A stretch of 64,000 bases of DNA. Origin: Dirofilaria immitis. Lineage: Eukaryota; Nematoda; Chromadorea; Rhabditida; Onchocercidae. A model generated the notes under the pieces. That model searched no databases. It was not told where the DNA came from and saw only the letters and a program-made list of their open reading frames with translations. This document shows positions 32,233-45,600 of the stretch, in pieces. The position numbers were made by a program, and so were the translations under genes. Location: the NCBI GenBank assembly GCA_024305405.1, contig JAKNDB010000007.1:186001-250000 (forward strand), written 5' to 3'. Position 1 is the first letter of the stretch; every line of letters begins with the position of its first letter.

Positions 32233-34245
32233 TAATAGAAATTTCTGGAAGAAATATTCGGAAATCAAAGAAAGATGTCGAAGACATGGAATGATATTAT
32301 CGGCACATTTGAAAATTTACAAATAATTATTTCGTCCTCATTTCAGTTATAATTCTATAAAAATACTTTCTTCCAAAAAAGATACGATACATTAAAATCT
32401 ATCAACATACTGATTTGATAGTTTTTAATAATATGACCTTTTCCATTTGTTCATAGGTCAAGGAAAATTGCCGAAAAAATTTTCCGGCAACTTCACTTTG
32501 TCTACAAAATACTGAAGCATTATTTAAAGTTTAATATTCTAAAATATAAATAGCTTACTTAACTTCCTTATACAATATTACTCATAATTGATAAGAGATA
32601 AATCGTATCATAACTGATAAGACATTAAAGCATGTTAGCAATGAAACGATAAAAAGTATGAAAGGAAGCTAAATGAATGCTAATTAAAATTTAATATTTT
32701 ATTATGCAAATAATTTACTATATTATATAATATCATAGGAATAATTGATAATTAAAGATAAAACATTATATCATAAATGATAATATATTAAAGTGTGTTA
32801 TCAATGAAACGATACAAGTATTGATAGAAAGAATGAATGAATAAAATGATAGAAAATTGTCATCAACTATGTTAAACAAATAATAAAAACTTACCATTTC
32901 CGATAAACAAAATCTTGAATATTTTATATGAAATAAATGATTGATTGATTGATTAATTGATTGATTAATTGTAAAAATGGAAAGGTATTTGAAGAAGGTG
33001 ATATACTGTATTGTCCAATAATTTACCATTTTAATCCTTAGATGCATTATAATAAAAAGAGTAAACAATAATGATGGAACATATCAAATTCTAAATGGTA
33101 CTAACACTCTCGAAAATCATCATCTTTCTTTCTCTCAATTTAAAAGTATTTCAAATATATCAATCAAAATTGTTTCTCATCGATCATTTTAGCAATATTG
33201 ATAAATGGTATGAGTAAAATTGATTCGAGAAATCGTAGTAAAAATTTGATTATCATATATCAAATTTATGCTAATATACACAAATGAATTTTACGCATCA
33301 GTTTACTATAATTTTATTTTATTTTATAACAAATATAATAATTATAGTAAAATGATTTTTATTCTTTAATAATAGTGAAGAAATTATCATATGTAATGAT
33401 AATGTTCAAAATCTTTATCAAATCTTTATCTGTAAACTAATATCTTTTTGATTACCGGAAACCTTCGATATGATAAGAATCAGAGGAAAAAAATGGCATA
33501 TATGTTCGCTAGGGAAAGAAATGATAAGGGAAATGAAATGATATAAGTTATGATAAATGAAATCTCAGAAGAAATTATAATATAAATTTTGAGTAATGAA
33601 AAAGAAAAAGGAGAAATAAGTATAATTTATTGGTTCATTAAATTACAATCAAAAGTAGTGAAGAATTATTTCGAGAGTGATGGAAATCTATAAATTATCA
33701 TGACTTATATCATTTAGGAAGCGAAAGTATTAAAAATTTATATACTATCATCATCAAAATTCCGGAAGTGATAAAAAAGAAAAAAACAATTTCTTTTTTT
33801 GATAATAACTAAATTTGATTAGCCAAATTATTGGCATATTTAAAAATTAAATTAGTATATGTAATATATTTGTGTATATTCGAAAATTTCATCTATTATT
33901 AGCCAAATTTTGCATAATTTGATAGTATATTTCTAATTGATATCATAAAATGATATCTTATTTTCTCTTATCAAATTTTTTCTATTTATTTTACAAACAT
34001 ATCAATTTCACTTATCTTTCTAATATCATACTTATAATGTTAACTTTTTAATATATATATATATATATATCTACAATATATATCAGATTAATAATATCAA
34101 TTATAGCAATATTTACTACTACGATAATATCCCTTACAATAATATCTACTACAATAATACCCATTACAGCAATATTTACTACAATCAACAATTTACTACA
34201 ATAATAATCTTTACAATAATATCTAATATAATAATATCAATAAAA

Positions 34246-34820
34246 TAATAATATCCCTACAAATAATATCTACTACAATAATATCCATTACAACAATATT
34301 TACTACAATAATATCCCATACAATTCCATTACGACAATTTATACTACAATCAAAATATCTATTACAATAACAGTGCTTATAATAATATCTACTACAATAA
34401 TATCCCTTACAAATAATATCTACTACAATAATATCCATTACAACAATATTTACTACAATAATATCCCATACAATTCCATTACGACAATTTATACTACAAT
34501 CAAAATATCTATTACAATAACAGTGCTTATAATAATATCTACTACAATAATATCCCTTACAAATAATATCTACTACAATAATATCCATTACAACAATATT
34601 TACTACAATAATATCCCATACAATTCCATTACGACAATTTATACTACAATCAAAATATCTATTACAATAACAGTGCTTATAATAATATCTACTACAATAA
34701 TATCCCTTACAAATAATATCTACTACAATAATATCCATTACAACAATATTTACTACAATAATATCCCATACAATTCCATTACGACAATTTATACTACAAT
34801 CAAAATATCTATTACAATAA
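34246..34820. repeat. 150-base tandem array, near-identical copies
   Basis: Copies align at an exact 150-base period (AAATAATATC at 34261, 34411, 34561, 34711), about 3.8 copies. Copies two to four look identical and copy one has one small difference. The unit is itself built of CTACAATAATATC-like sub-repeats shared with the decayed flank 34090-34245. Because 150 is divisible by three, both strands stay open (223 codons on minus, 164 on plus). Confidence 0.9.
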
Positions 34821-35991
34821 TCATTACAATAATATTCATTACAACAATATCGATTTATCAGCAATAAAAAAAAACACACTTTATCAGATATCATTGTTAA
34901 GAATGAGCTAAGCTAAGTAAGTATAGGTAAATAATGATTAAGTATGTGAACAGTGAGCAGAGAACAGGTAAAAATAGAAGATAAAATAGATGGATTGATG
35001 TATTGGCTGAGAAGAGCAGAAATGAGGACAGATCATCATCATCATCATCATCATCCATCGTTCTTTTTCAAATGAGGCAGACAAGAGAATAGAAAGGGTT
35101 AAAAAGGTTAAATGTACAGTGCGCATACAAACATACATACACATACATACATACACATACACACATATACATAGACATACACATACACACATACATATGG
35201 CATATGATAAGTTAGTCTACATTGAATACTCAAATTATTGTCCATCTCATACTGTTCGTCGATTATCATTTCGAGATAATATGCTTATCGAGAAAAGCTA
35301 TTGATTGTTAGTTGCTAGATTGTAAAATGAATAATATCCACTATTGTTATTATCAGAGAGAAAGAAAGACGAGAGTAGAAGCAAAGAATAGGTATATAAT
35401 ATTATCATTAGTGAAAGTTCGAGAAATTTAAAAAAAAAAAAATGAAATGAATTAAACTTTCTTTTGCCTTTCACATTTCTCTAACAATTTACACACTTAT
35501 ATATATTGAATCTATACATTGATGTATTTTCAAATTAGGCAAACAATTCATTCATATTACATTACTGATAACAATTAAAGAATTGATAATTGCATTTGAC
35601 TGATAATGATAACCTTTAAATTTGATCAAAGAAAGACCGATAATGAAATATCAACTAATTATCAGTGTAATATCATCATATATTATTTATCTAATCATTT
35701 ATTTCATTTTTCTTATTTCTTACCCTAAAATTAATGTCGAGAATTTTGAAATTTGAAATTAATTTTAATATTAATTTTTCGTATAAAAATGAAATTTGCA
35801 ATTTGTATTAAATTTGTAATTTCAAATAATTATCAATAATTATCAATGATAATATATACGTTTGTTATTTATTTTAATTATTTTTAAAAAATTCAATTGA
35901 TTTATTCTAATTTAAATCAATACATAATTTATGATTTTTTTAAAAAAAAAGTTTATATTTTAAAATTAAAAATTATCAATTTTTATAATTA

Positions 35992-36034
35992 TTTAGTTTC
36001 TGATATGATTTGATAAATTATATCAGAAACTAAA
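35992..36034. repeat. Perfect 15-base inverted repeat, 13-base loop
   Basis: TTTAGTTTCTGATAT (35992-36006) is mirrored by its exact complement at 36020-36034. It lies in intergenic AT-rich sequence upstream of the 36 kb tandem array. It may be only a chance or fold-back structure; no partner gene or promoter is adjacent. Confidence 0.6.
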
Positions 36035-36180
36035 GCAAATTATTATCGATACTATCATCGATTTAATTTTACAATTTCCCATGCATAAATGTATATAAAT
36101 CAATCAAAAACATCAAATATGGGAAGAGAAATGAAAAATATACACATTCGTCTATGATGCGAAATTGCAATTGTTGTTAT

Positions 36181-36920
36181 GAATACTTTACAAATAATAA
36201 TTTTCATATGAACGATAGTGAATTTGATAGCGAATTTAGGCCAATTCTCGAAATGATAATAATGATAACGATCGTATGATGATGATAATAATCAATCAAT
36301 ATGACACATTCTAAGTGATTGCTATCAAATGATAACGATAGAAAAAATAATTATGGGAATATGCATTTTAAAAAAACAAAAAAAACTTTAGAAGTTTATC
36401 ATTTAGAATCATTATTTATAAAAGTATCGAAAAAAAATGAATACTTCACAAACAATAATTTTCAAATGAACGATAGCGAATTTAGGCTAATTCTCGAAAT
36501 GATAATAATGATAACGATCGTATGATGATGATAATAATCAATCAATATGACACATTCTAAGTGATTGCTATCAAATGATAACGATAGAAAAAATAATTAT
36601 GGGAATATGCATTTTAAAAAACAAAAAAAACTTTAGAAGTTTATCATTTAGAATCATTATTTATAAAAGTATCGAAAAAAAATGAATACTTCACAAACAA
36701 TAATTTTCAATTGAACGATAGCGAATTTAGGCTAATTCTCGAAATGATAATAATGATAATGATCGTATGATGATGATAATAATCAATCAATATGACACAT
36801 TCTAAGTGATTGCTATCAAATGATAACGATAGAAAAAATAATTATGGAAATATACATTTTGATAAAAACAAAAAAACAAAACTTTGACAGTTTATCATTT
36901 AAAATTACTATTTATAAAAT
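36181..36920. repeat. About 245-260 base tandem array, three copies
   Basis: Copies start at GAATACTT (36181, 36439, 36684). They share GAACGATAG, GAATTTAGGC, ATTCTCGAAATGATAATAAT, GATCGTATGATGATG, CAATATGACACATTCTAAGT and GGGAATATGCATTTT. Copies two and three are nearly identical, and the first carries a short internal duplication (GATAGTGAATTTGATAGCGA). No coding signal is conserved between copies. Confidence 0.8.
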
Positions 36921-37997
36921 AATATCAAAGAAACAAAAATGCTAAGATATTTTGTGATAAGTTTAGTTAGGTTTCTTTCTATTAAAAAATTTTTATGAAA
37001 TAAAAAAAAAAACTTTTATTTTTGTTAAAATAATATTATGAAATTAGAGAAGATACAGGATATTATTAAAGATTTTTAAAAGAAGAAAAGAAAAGAAATA
37101 TAAAAATGGGATAGTTATTTAAAATAAAATTTAAATCAATAAGAGCAAAGATTGTCGTTGAAGAATAAAAATGCCTAACATATAATAACTTCGTATCATC
37201 CATTTTGAATTCATAACGAATTTTTAGAATTAACATTTAAAGATGAAAAATAATTTAATATCACGGAAATGTTAACTAACACAGACGGTATTTTCTATCA
37301 CTAAAAAGATATGCATGATAAAATATGATAAATATGTTTCAGGATGATAACTGAACTTAGAGCTATACCTATAAAGCTATTGCACTTTTACAAATAGGTA
37401 AAAATGATAATCACACTTGATAATCTTGTTTAAAATTTGAAAATTTTTAATAAAATAAAATAAAAAGCATATGTTGTATGGAGGAACAATCGATACAAAG
37501 TTTTTCAAGGTATTTATTGCTAAACTTTTTTTATTTTTCTTTTTCACATTCTATCCCTGAATTTATTATATAAACAACATTATAAATTTTATATAATTTA
37601 ATTAAAAAAATAATTCACAACTTAAAATTCAATTAAATTGCTTAACCCATTTTAATACAACAAATCTTGTTGAATTTAAAGCAGATAAATTCATCAAGAA
37701 AACTAGTATATTTTACATCGAGAACGAACGATAAGAACAAGAAAGGATATGAAAAATTGCCCTAGACTCCTATTGCTATATGTGAGATCAAATTATGAAC
37801 TGAACGAGTATCAACTAACTTTTTAACAAGAAAATTGCGACAACAACAATCGCATCATTTTGGATAAACTAATAGAGTCGTAAATGACAGTTAGTGAAAA
37901 TTCAATTCAAATTTTCGAAAAATTGAAAAGAATATTTTATAGTTTCAGGTTAAATCGGAATCTGTAACAGAATTTGCTCGAACACAAGCACCTCTGA

Positions 37998-38003
37998 TTT
38001 ATT
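37998..38003 (-). terminator. Candidate gcn-2 polyadenylation signal
   Basis: AATAAA on the minus strand about 152 bases after the gcn-2 stop codon, in AT-rich sequence. It is the first canonical hexamer I noticed downstream. Cleavage would fall at about 37975-37985. Confidence 0.4.
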
Positions 38004-38154
38004 AATTCATTACACAACAAAACATTCAAATTCAAAAAAATTAACATACGATTAAAATTGCTATAAAACAAAAGTTTGAACCTCCAATATATCGAGATTT
38101 TGTTATCTCAATATTTACAGTGATCTGTCATTTCGATACGTAAACAAAATCATT

Positions 38155-39601
38155 TCAAAGTATTAATCTATAATAACTATTACAATCCTGTTTTGAATAT
38201 AGTACAATAGGTGAAGTATTTTTGGATTGGAAAAATGGTTCAATCACTTCCTCTATTCGTTTAAATTCCCGCTTGAATTTGTTTAGTTGTTTTATAGCAG
38301 TTGCGAAAGCACTTGAAAGCTCATCCACCGTAAAGTTACGATCAATGAGTGTTGAAAGCAGGCGAATTGCATCTACCGAAATTTCCGTTACAATTACTTC
38401 CACCACTGTTTGAGGTGCAAATGCAGCAACAACTTTTTGTAAACAAGCACGAATTTGGGTCTGAAAAGATTTTTAAGGAATTCTAACCTAAACTGAATTA
38501 ATTCAAATTAATATGGCATTAAAAAATATTTATAACTTTTAATCTGCCTTTCTGCTTATTATTTCAAATTATGATTTGCACGAGATATGCAAGTAAAAAT
38601 TAGCAATCTTTATCCATGAAGAATTTAGATTCAATTTGCGACAATTTGAAGCTAATATCATTTAAAATCGCACGAATTTAAAAACTTATTTTTAGGCTAC
38701 AAGAAAAGAGAAATTTTCTCTATATTCCCTAAATATAATCAAGAAAAATAAAAGAATTAACCTCATTTCTTTTGCGAATATGAGCTGTCGGCTTCTCGAC
38801 TAAAGCATATCTTATGTTGAGGTTAGCAAGAGTAGCAGCTATTGGTAGTGTATTTATTGAATGCCTCATAGGAGAACAACTAGTATTTGATAAATGTGGA
38901 AATGCTTCCACGAAGGATTCGCCATTTTGGTAAGTTTCAAACTTGCTTAACATTTCATCGAAAGTAAGTTTTCCTAAGTCAACGCCACCAACACGAGCCA
39001 ACACTTCATCTTCTCCGTACACCACCAACAACACCTCGATATTCGTCTCGTTACAATGCTCCTACGAAAATTTCCGAATCAGTTAAAATCAAATTAGATA
39101 TGAGGCTGATGCATAATGCTACATCGTTAATAAGAGCATAATTCAAAGCGTGCTTCAATATTAAGTGAATTTTTGCCATCATAAGTGATGAACTGATCAA
39201 AAATGGTGCATAGAGTGGAGGAGAGAAAGATCTCAAATTTTCAGCTTTAATTTTGTTTAAATAGATTTAGTTCGAAATCTCATTGTTTTCACTCATACTT
39301 TTATTATCAAAATCTTTCAAACAAGAACAATATTTTACAATTTCTCTTGTTTCTTTTTTTTCTTCCATCACCAAAAGTATCACTCTTTAAAAATTTAAAA
39401 AAATAAACTTGAATAAAGTGTGTGTGCCAAAAATTTAAATATATACATCCAGCTCTGCTATTTGCATTGGAGCAACTGGATCATGCAAAATATCTGTTTG
39501 AATTCCGCGCGACCACATTTGTTTCACCAAATTTGCGGTTGTTTTCAGAAGTTGATCAGAGATTGAGCAAACTAATACTTGACCGCGAACTGATCCAAAA
39601 T
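38155..39601 (-). CDS. gcn-2: gcn-2 exons 24-26, anticodon-binding-like and ribosome/dimer C terminus
   Basis: Exon 24 (39447-39601) reads GQVLVCSISDQLLKTTANLV and GIQTDILHDP, the fold that in HisRS binds the anticodon. Exon 25 (38762-39061) continues with NIEVLLVVYGEDEV and HIRKRNE. Exon 26 (38155-38460) gives the C-terminal domain, VVEVIVTEISVDAIRLL ... SYYRLIL-stop. In GCN2 the last domain mediates dimerisation and ribosome contact. These three exons have no frame breaks, and intron phases match throughout (in 1, 0, 0). Confidence 0.93.
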
Positions 39602-42600
39602 CTACCATAGAGATATAAATTAATCTTTAAGATTTTTTAAGTTTTATTAGAGAAGAATTACTGCGAAAATTAAATTAGAATCTGCAATTAAACTGTCTAT
39701 AATGGAAATATCGTCAGCATCATTCCAACAATGGAATGCATGAAATTTGAGAATTACATGACAGCACTTTTCATACTATTTTCCGGTGCTCCTGCTAAGT
39801 AATCGGCACCTTTATCATTTTTCATTATTAAGATAATCCAAAATTAACATCATTTAAATATTCCAGAAGCTTGGAACTTTTTGCGTTATACGACTAATAA
39901 TACATTTAGAGCTGCCAACTATAAGGAATTATATAGCCTAACCTACGACTAATAATATACTTTACCTGGTGTACTTGTGCAGCAAAACTGGGCAAGAATA
40001 TCGAGAGATAGACTGCATCCAACTGCACACAGTGGACTGGGAGGAATTAGATCCTGTGCATGACGCTCAACTTCTAGCAAGGTGTCGTACCGACCTATAA
40101 GTGAAACATGCCATTTAATATACTTCTGGAAGTTAAAAACTAAGTGGTAATAAAGTAACTTACCTCCAGCGCCAAAAATAACAGGCCGAGTGGTCTGTTT
40201 ATGCAAGAAGAGTACTCGTAGCTGAAACATGAGACCACTGCAGTAGGTATATGGCCGATAAGAGAGAGTGCCATCGAATAAGATATGCTCAGTCATGCTA
40301 TCTGAAAATAGGTATATAATGAATATATGCGGATCGCTTCATATAAAATGAGAAAGCTTACGCCGTCAAACATTATCCAATTCTAACAAATAAAAGAAGT
40401 TACGTCTAGCGCAAAATGTAAATTAAAATCAGCAGATATTTTGCAGAAACGACAAAGAACCATAATTGGGCCATAAAATAACAGTTCAACAAGAAGTTTT
40501 GGGAAAACCCGAAGAATTCACCAATAAAACATTCCAACAGTAAGGCTAAATCCGTGAGGTCACTTAACGCCTTCTTAGCGTGCTTTCGGACTCGATCATC
40601 ACGACAATTTACCAGACATTCTGTTCTTGCTTTTAGCGCTTCTAATGTGCAATCATCGCCTTCTAGAACATTGAGTAGTGAATTTGACTGATTGAACGAC
40701 ATTTCTGTACCAACCCGAAGTCGCTCGATTTTTTGCTCACGACTAAGCATTTCTGAAATAAAAAAAAATGCACAACGCTTGAATATTGGGTGTTTCAATA
40801 TTTTAAATGTCAACGTTGAAAACTCACAACTCCAGCATTTCCCATCATCTGTAGTTCAGGTTTCGACGATTTGAAATAATCAACTTTACATCAGCGACAT
40901 ACAACATATGACAATTATTACAAACAATTAACTTGTTTGAAAAAGTAGTATATGTATACTCGCATCATTTTGAACACTCAAGATTAAATTGTAACGTCAG
41001 ATTTCAAAAAAAGAAGGAGACCTAACTTTAAAAATAAGCAACAGCAGAACTGTGATCAAATGCAAAACTTACTATTTGATGTTGCGATCGCGTAAAGAAT
41101 ATTCAGTATTTTATTCTGTGTGCTGAACTCGCCAAAACCAAGGTATAAAGCAGTAGCGATAACTAAATCCCGATGACCTATTCGAATTTCCCATTTACGC
41201 GACGATATACAATCAAGCTGTTGAGCTGCCTCGATCGTAATACAAAGTATATCGGCTGTAAGCATTTGAGATGAACTCACCGGACCAATAGCATCAATAG
41301 CAAATTCGACACGCTCAACGGGATGCATGCTACCTGAAATATCTTACGTATAAGAAGGCAATTAACTCACACATATTTTTAATTATAAAAACAAAATAAA
41401 CTCAGTCCAGAAGCATTACTCATTAAATAAATTTCATTATTTTAATATTAATTAAGCAATCATAGCATACCATTTTTAAAAAGGACATATGCCATGATAT
41501 AATAAAACTTCAAATAATATGCAGCTCAGCATTTCATGCTTTGTGCAAATTACAATTCGTACTTTTGTAGCTTAACAGTCGATCTAAAACTTTATATTTG
41601 AAAAATATCTAAAACAGTGCTTTGAAAATCTAACGACGTTATTGGAATGGTATTTCAAACAAATGATACTCTAATATTTCAATCTCAACAAAAATTAATT
41701 CTTTCATTGAGTTTATAAAACAAAAATTTACCAAGAGCATCAGGACGTGCAAACACTTTACCATAACCATATCTTTTCAAACGATTCATCCCATTACGTA
41801 CGCAATAACGTGCAAATGCTCGTCGTAAATCATACTAAAACAAGCATTTTATTTGTTAAGAAAGCCATACGATTCACGATAATGGTAGTTAAACATTAAG
41901 AAAAATTGACCTTTTCATATAAGGTCAACTTTTCCTTTCATATAAAGTCAAATTTTCTTAATGTTTAACTACCATTATCGTGAATCGTACGGCTTTCTTA
42001 ACCTTAGTGTTTTTAGCCTAAGTATTTCAGAATAATCGTCAATTTTACTTACACATCAATAAGTTCCACTGGCTTAACAGTTTTAGGTTTTACATGCTTT
42101 GCCTCAGGAAAATATAGTTTATTCTGGAACTAACAAATATAAAGCCTTACTTTGCAAACTTTTTATGCAAGAGAGTAGCGAAAAGCTAATAAAAGGTAAT
42201 GGATTAATTATTGCTGGAGATATAAAACTAACAAGCCACAGAAATAGACAATTTCTCTCTTGAAGTTTTCCGTATGTATGACTTATTATACTTTTATTAC
42301 TATTCATCTACTCAAACGAAAATGAATCATCTAATTCCATACTGGTAACATTACTGTAATCCCATTTTCATCAACAAATCGACAAGCGCGTGATTTTGAA
42401 TTTGCCATTTCAGTTGCATTTTTAGCATTGAATGGTGTAATGGAATGTACATCAAATGGAATAAAGCATGTGTTGAACAAATACGGCATAATTTATTGCG
42501 CAAATATTCGATAGCACGTAATCGCGGTAAAGTCAACCGATCCTAAATAAATAAAAAGTTATCTGTTTAAATGAAATAATTTTTGAAAAAATTAAGATTT

Positions 42601-45600
42601 CATTTACTCGAATTGAAATTGATCACGTTATTTTTTCAAAAAAATTAATTCAAAATTTGTAAAGTAATTTATTTAGATTCACATTTAATGATTAAATTTA
42701 ATTATTTTATTGAAATATTTCCAGCTTCGCTCTTTTAACTCTTCATTTTTTACCAGACAACACACCTGTTTACGTAAAAATAAAAAATTCTCTTAGGTAT
42801 CATAAAGTACGAGCTAAAAGGAATGACAATGATGACTGAATAGCAGAGAAAAGTGGTAAGGTTTATATTTAGTGCTCCCATCAAGGATAAACAATGCCTT
42901 ACAGTGGAACAAACGCCTCGATCATAAAGATAATCAACAGCAGGTAATACCGGATTAGCTATCAAAGTATCAATTATCCAGTGATGTAAACGTCCTCCAT
43001 TCCGAATAGTCTGACAAAACATTTTCTAAAAATATGTACAAAATAACCAATGCGATATATGAACTTTGAATATAATGTTCAGTAAGTAAATTAAATAGGA
43101 TGATAAACCAAATTTTCATTCTTGGTGTAAAAAATCAATTTATGTAACTTCAAGGATTTCTGTTCTAAATGAAGTTTTAAGCCCAATAACAAAAGTTTAC
43201 TTGGAAGTCATTTTCTTCAATTTCTGCAACTGGAACACGATCACTTTCTAGAAGTGCTTGTACCGACGGCCGATCATCTGGTTCTATTTCTAACATCCAT
43301 TTGATCAATTTCTTAGCTGCTTTTTGATGTATCTAAAAACTACAACTAGCCTATTTTGTTTAACAAATATCGTATTATGTCTATTATAGAAGCAACTTCA
43401 TACCTCCAGTATACCCGTCCCGAAATCAGAAGGAAAATGACCAGAACCACGTAGATTTTTATTACAGCTATTCGCTCCATACCAGGTAGAAGAGGTCGAT
43501 AAAACATTTCAAACAAAACTATGCCAAGACTGAAATAAAATAAATATTAATGTATGGATTTATGAAATATAGACATGATCCGATTAGTAACTGAATAAGC
43601 AATAATTAATGTAGTGAGTATTTGAAATTTCAACTGAAATAAAATTCAGTTGATACAGCAATTTATTTATTCTATATCTTAAGTGCTCGTAAACTGAATT
43701 TATTGTAATAAATAAATGAATGAGATCTGGCAGACTAAAGGATTCAATAATAACCAGAATATCTATTGACTAATTACTTTAAATAATAAATTAAAATTGC
43801 CATAATTGTTGTTCAAAATCAAATAGATAATATAATAAATAAAAAAATAATCAACAACCTATATACATCGATTTTGGTTGTGTAATCGATGTCTCCATTA
43901 ATAGCTGAGAGTAATTCTGGTGCAATATAAAGAGCTGTACCAATATCTTTGGTCAGAGAAGAAGTCATATCGGATTCATTCGAAACAGCTAGATTTTTTG
44001 ATACAATATCGCGAGTTGCAAGACCGAAATCACCAATTTTAGCATGATCACTTCCATCTATCAAGATATTCATCTACAATATTCACTATAAAACAAGAAG
44101 AGTGTATAATTTCATATTAATTGACATAAACATTTTGTTGTACTCGCAGTACCGCAATAAACAGTCCTGATCATTTCTAGTAATAGAAGGACCAAACGCA
44201 ATCGCTGCTAATGCAAAATCTAATAAATTTCAGAAAATAAAATAATTATTAAAAACAGCGAGAAAATAGTTCATTAAGAAAATATTTAGCTTCACAAAGT
44301 AGCAGACCAAATGAAATAGTATCTTAATAATCCAAGGAAAATAGGGTTTTATAGAATTTGCAATTTGCAAACGTGAGACAATTCTGAGATTCTTTCTAGA
44401 CAACACAGTTCAAAGAATCGATGATTTCTGCATTCTGTAACCTAATGAAAAAACCCCAAAATCGGGAATTCTTAAAATTATGGAAATATAACCGAAAATT
44501 GAGTATGGCTATTATCTATAATAGATATGATGAGCCCCAAATTCCTTCTAAATTTCAAAGTTAATAAAAATTCCAACCGGTTTAATATCACGATGTATCA
44601 TGCCCTCTTGATGGATATATTGCAATCCGAGCAATATTTCACGAAATAGACGCCATATTTGTCGTGAATTTTTCAGCAGTTTCGAACTATCAATTAAATT
44701 ACGCAACGTAGATTTCTCACAGTATTCCATTTGAATGAATAAAATTCTTAAAGATAATGCAGGTGAATTTTCAGTTGTCTTTTCAATTGGTAATGTCGAA
44801 GTTGACGATCTGTCAGCATCGTTTTCATCATTCGAATCCTCATTGTCACCTTCGTCTTCAAAAAGCACTTCCTAAATTACCAAATTATAATAGGCAAACA
44901 CGGAAATCAATCAATTTTTATCACAGATTTACTAGGAAGTTAAGAAAATATTACTCTAGCAACTCATAACACTAATCCGGGTTTGGGATCTAATCAAAAA
45001 ACTCATATTAGTAAATGAGGTTGAGGAATGTTGTTGAAAAAATGCACCTACATTAGAAAATGAAATATTCTATTTTGTTAAAGAAATACATCCGAATAAT
45101 TCCAAACTAATTAAGAAATATGAAATTAAAGAATGGTTCAATAGTTTATAAAGCAGAGAATAATTAAGTAAGGGAAAGTTCGATTTAGTTGCGTTATGTA
45201 CTAAAGTTCACTATAATTGAAACGTACAAAGTCTGAGCTTTCAACAGTACTTAAAACGGTAGGTGAGAATAGCGTTTGTACAGGCTCTCTGCATTGGTCT
45301 TCGGAAACAGAATCCGATTCATATGCAGAAGTCATTTGGAAGGATGTCGACCATTCGGCTGTTGCATCTACAGCTATACGTTTTGCCATTCTTTCGATAT
45401 TCTTTACTTGCAGGGGCATCAAAGAAGCTAAATATTGTTCGATTAGATGAATCAGTAAAAAATTACCACAAATTCCTCCATTCGACTTATTATTATATTT
45501 GTGTTGAAATGCCTTGATCCCAAACTTATCGATTTAGTAAAAGTCTTTCCAACTTATATTGATATTGTTAGTACATAATGTACATGTGATTTGAAAGAAA

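Larger units (their letters stand above)
20941..38154. other. 17 kb repeat-rich intergenic region without supported genes
   Basis: Between the abl-1 5' leader and the gcn-2 stop no exon series, tRNA or conserved protein motif was seen on either strand. Open frames here are periodic translations of microsatellites (Cys/Val, Tyr/Ile or Thr/His runs) or of tandem arrays. The content is simple repeats (AAT run 20997-21074; CT run about 24061-24120; TA run about 24430-24465; GA run about 28765-28812; ATTA run about 29880-29906; AAT run about 32188-32232; CAT run about 35031-35055) plus the arrays and hairpins listed separately. Confidence 0.6.

Noticed and set aside
34223..34894. 223-codon minus-strand open frame (and 164-codon plus-strand frame)
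   Set aside because: It is entirely produced by the 150-base tandem array, whose period is divisible by three. The sequence is a Val/Ile/Asp/Tyr/Cys repeat with no start context or homology.
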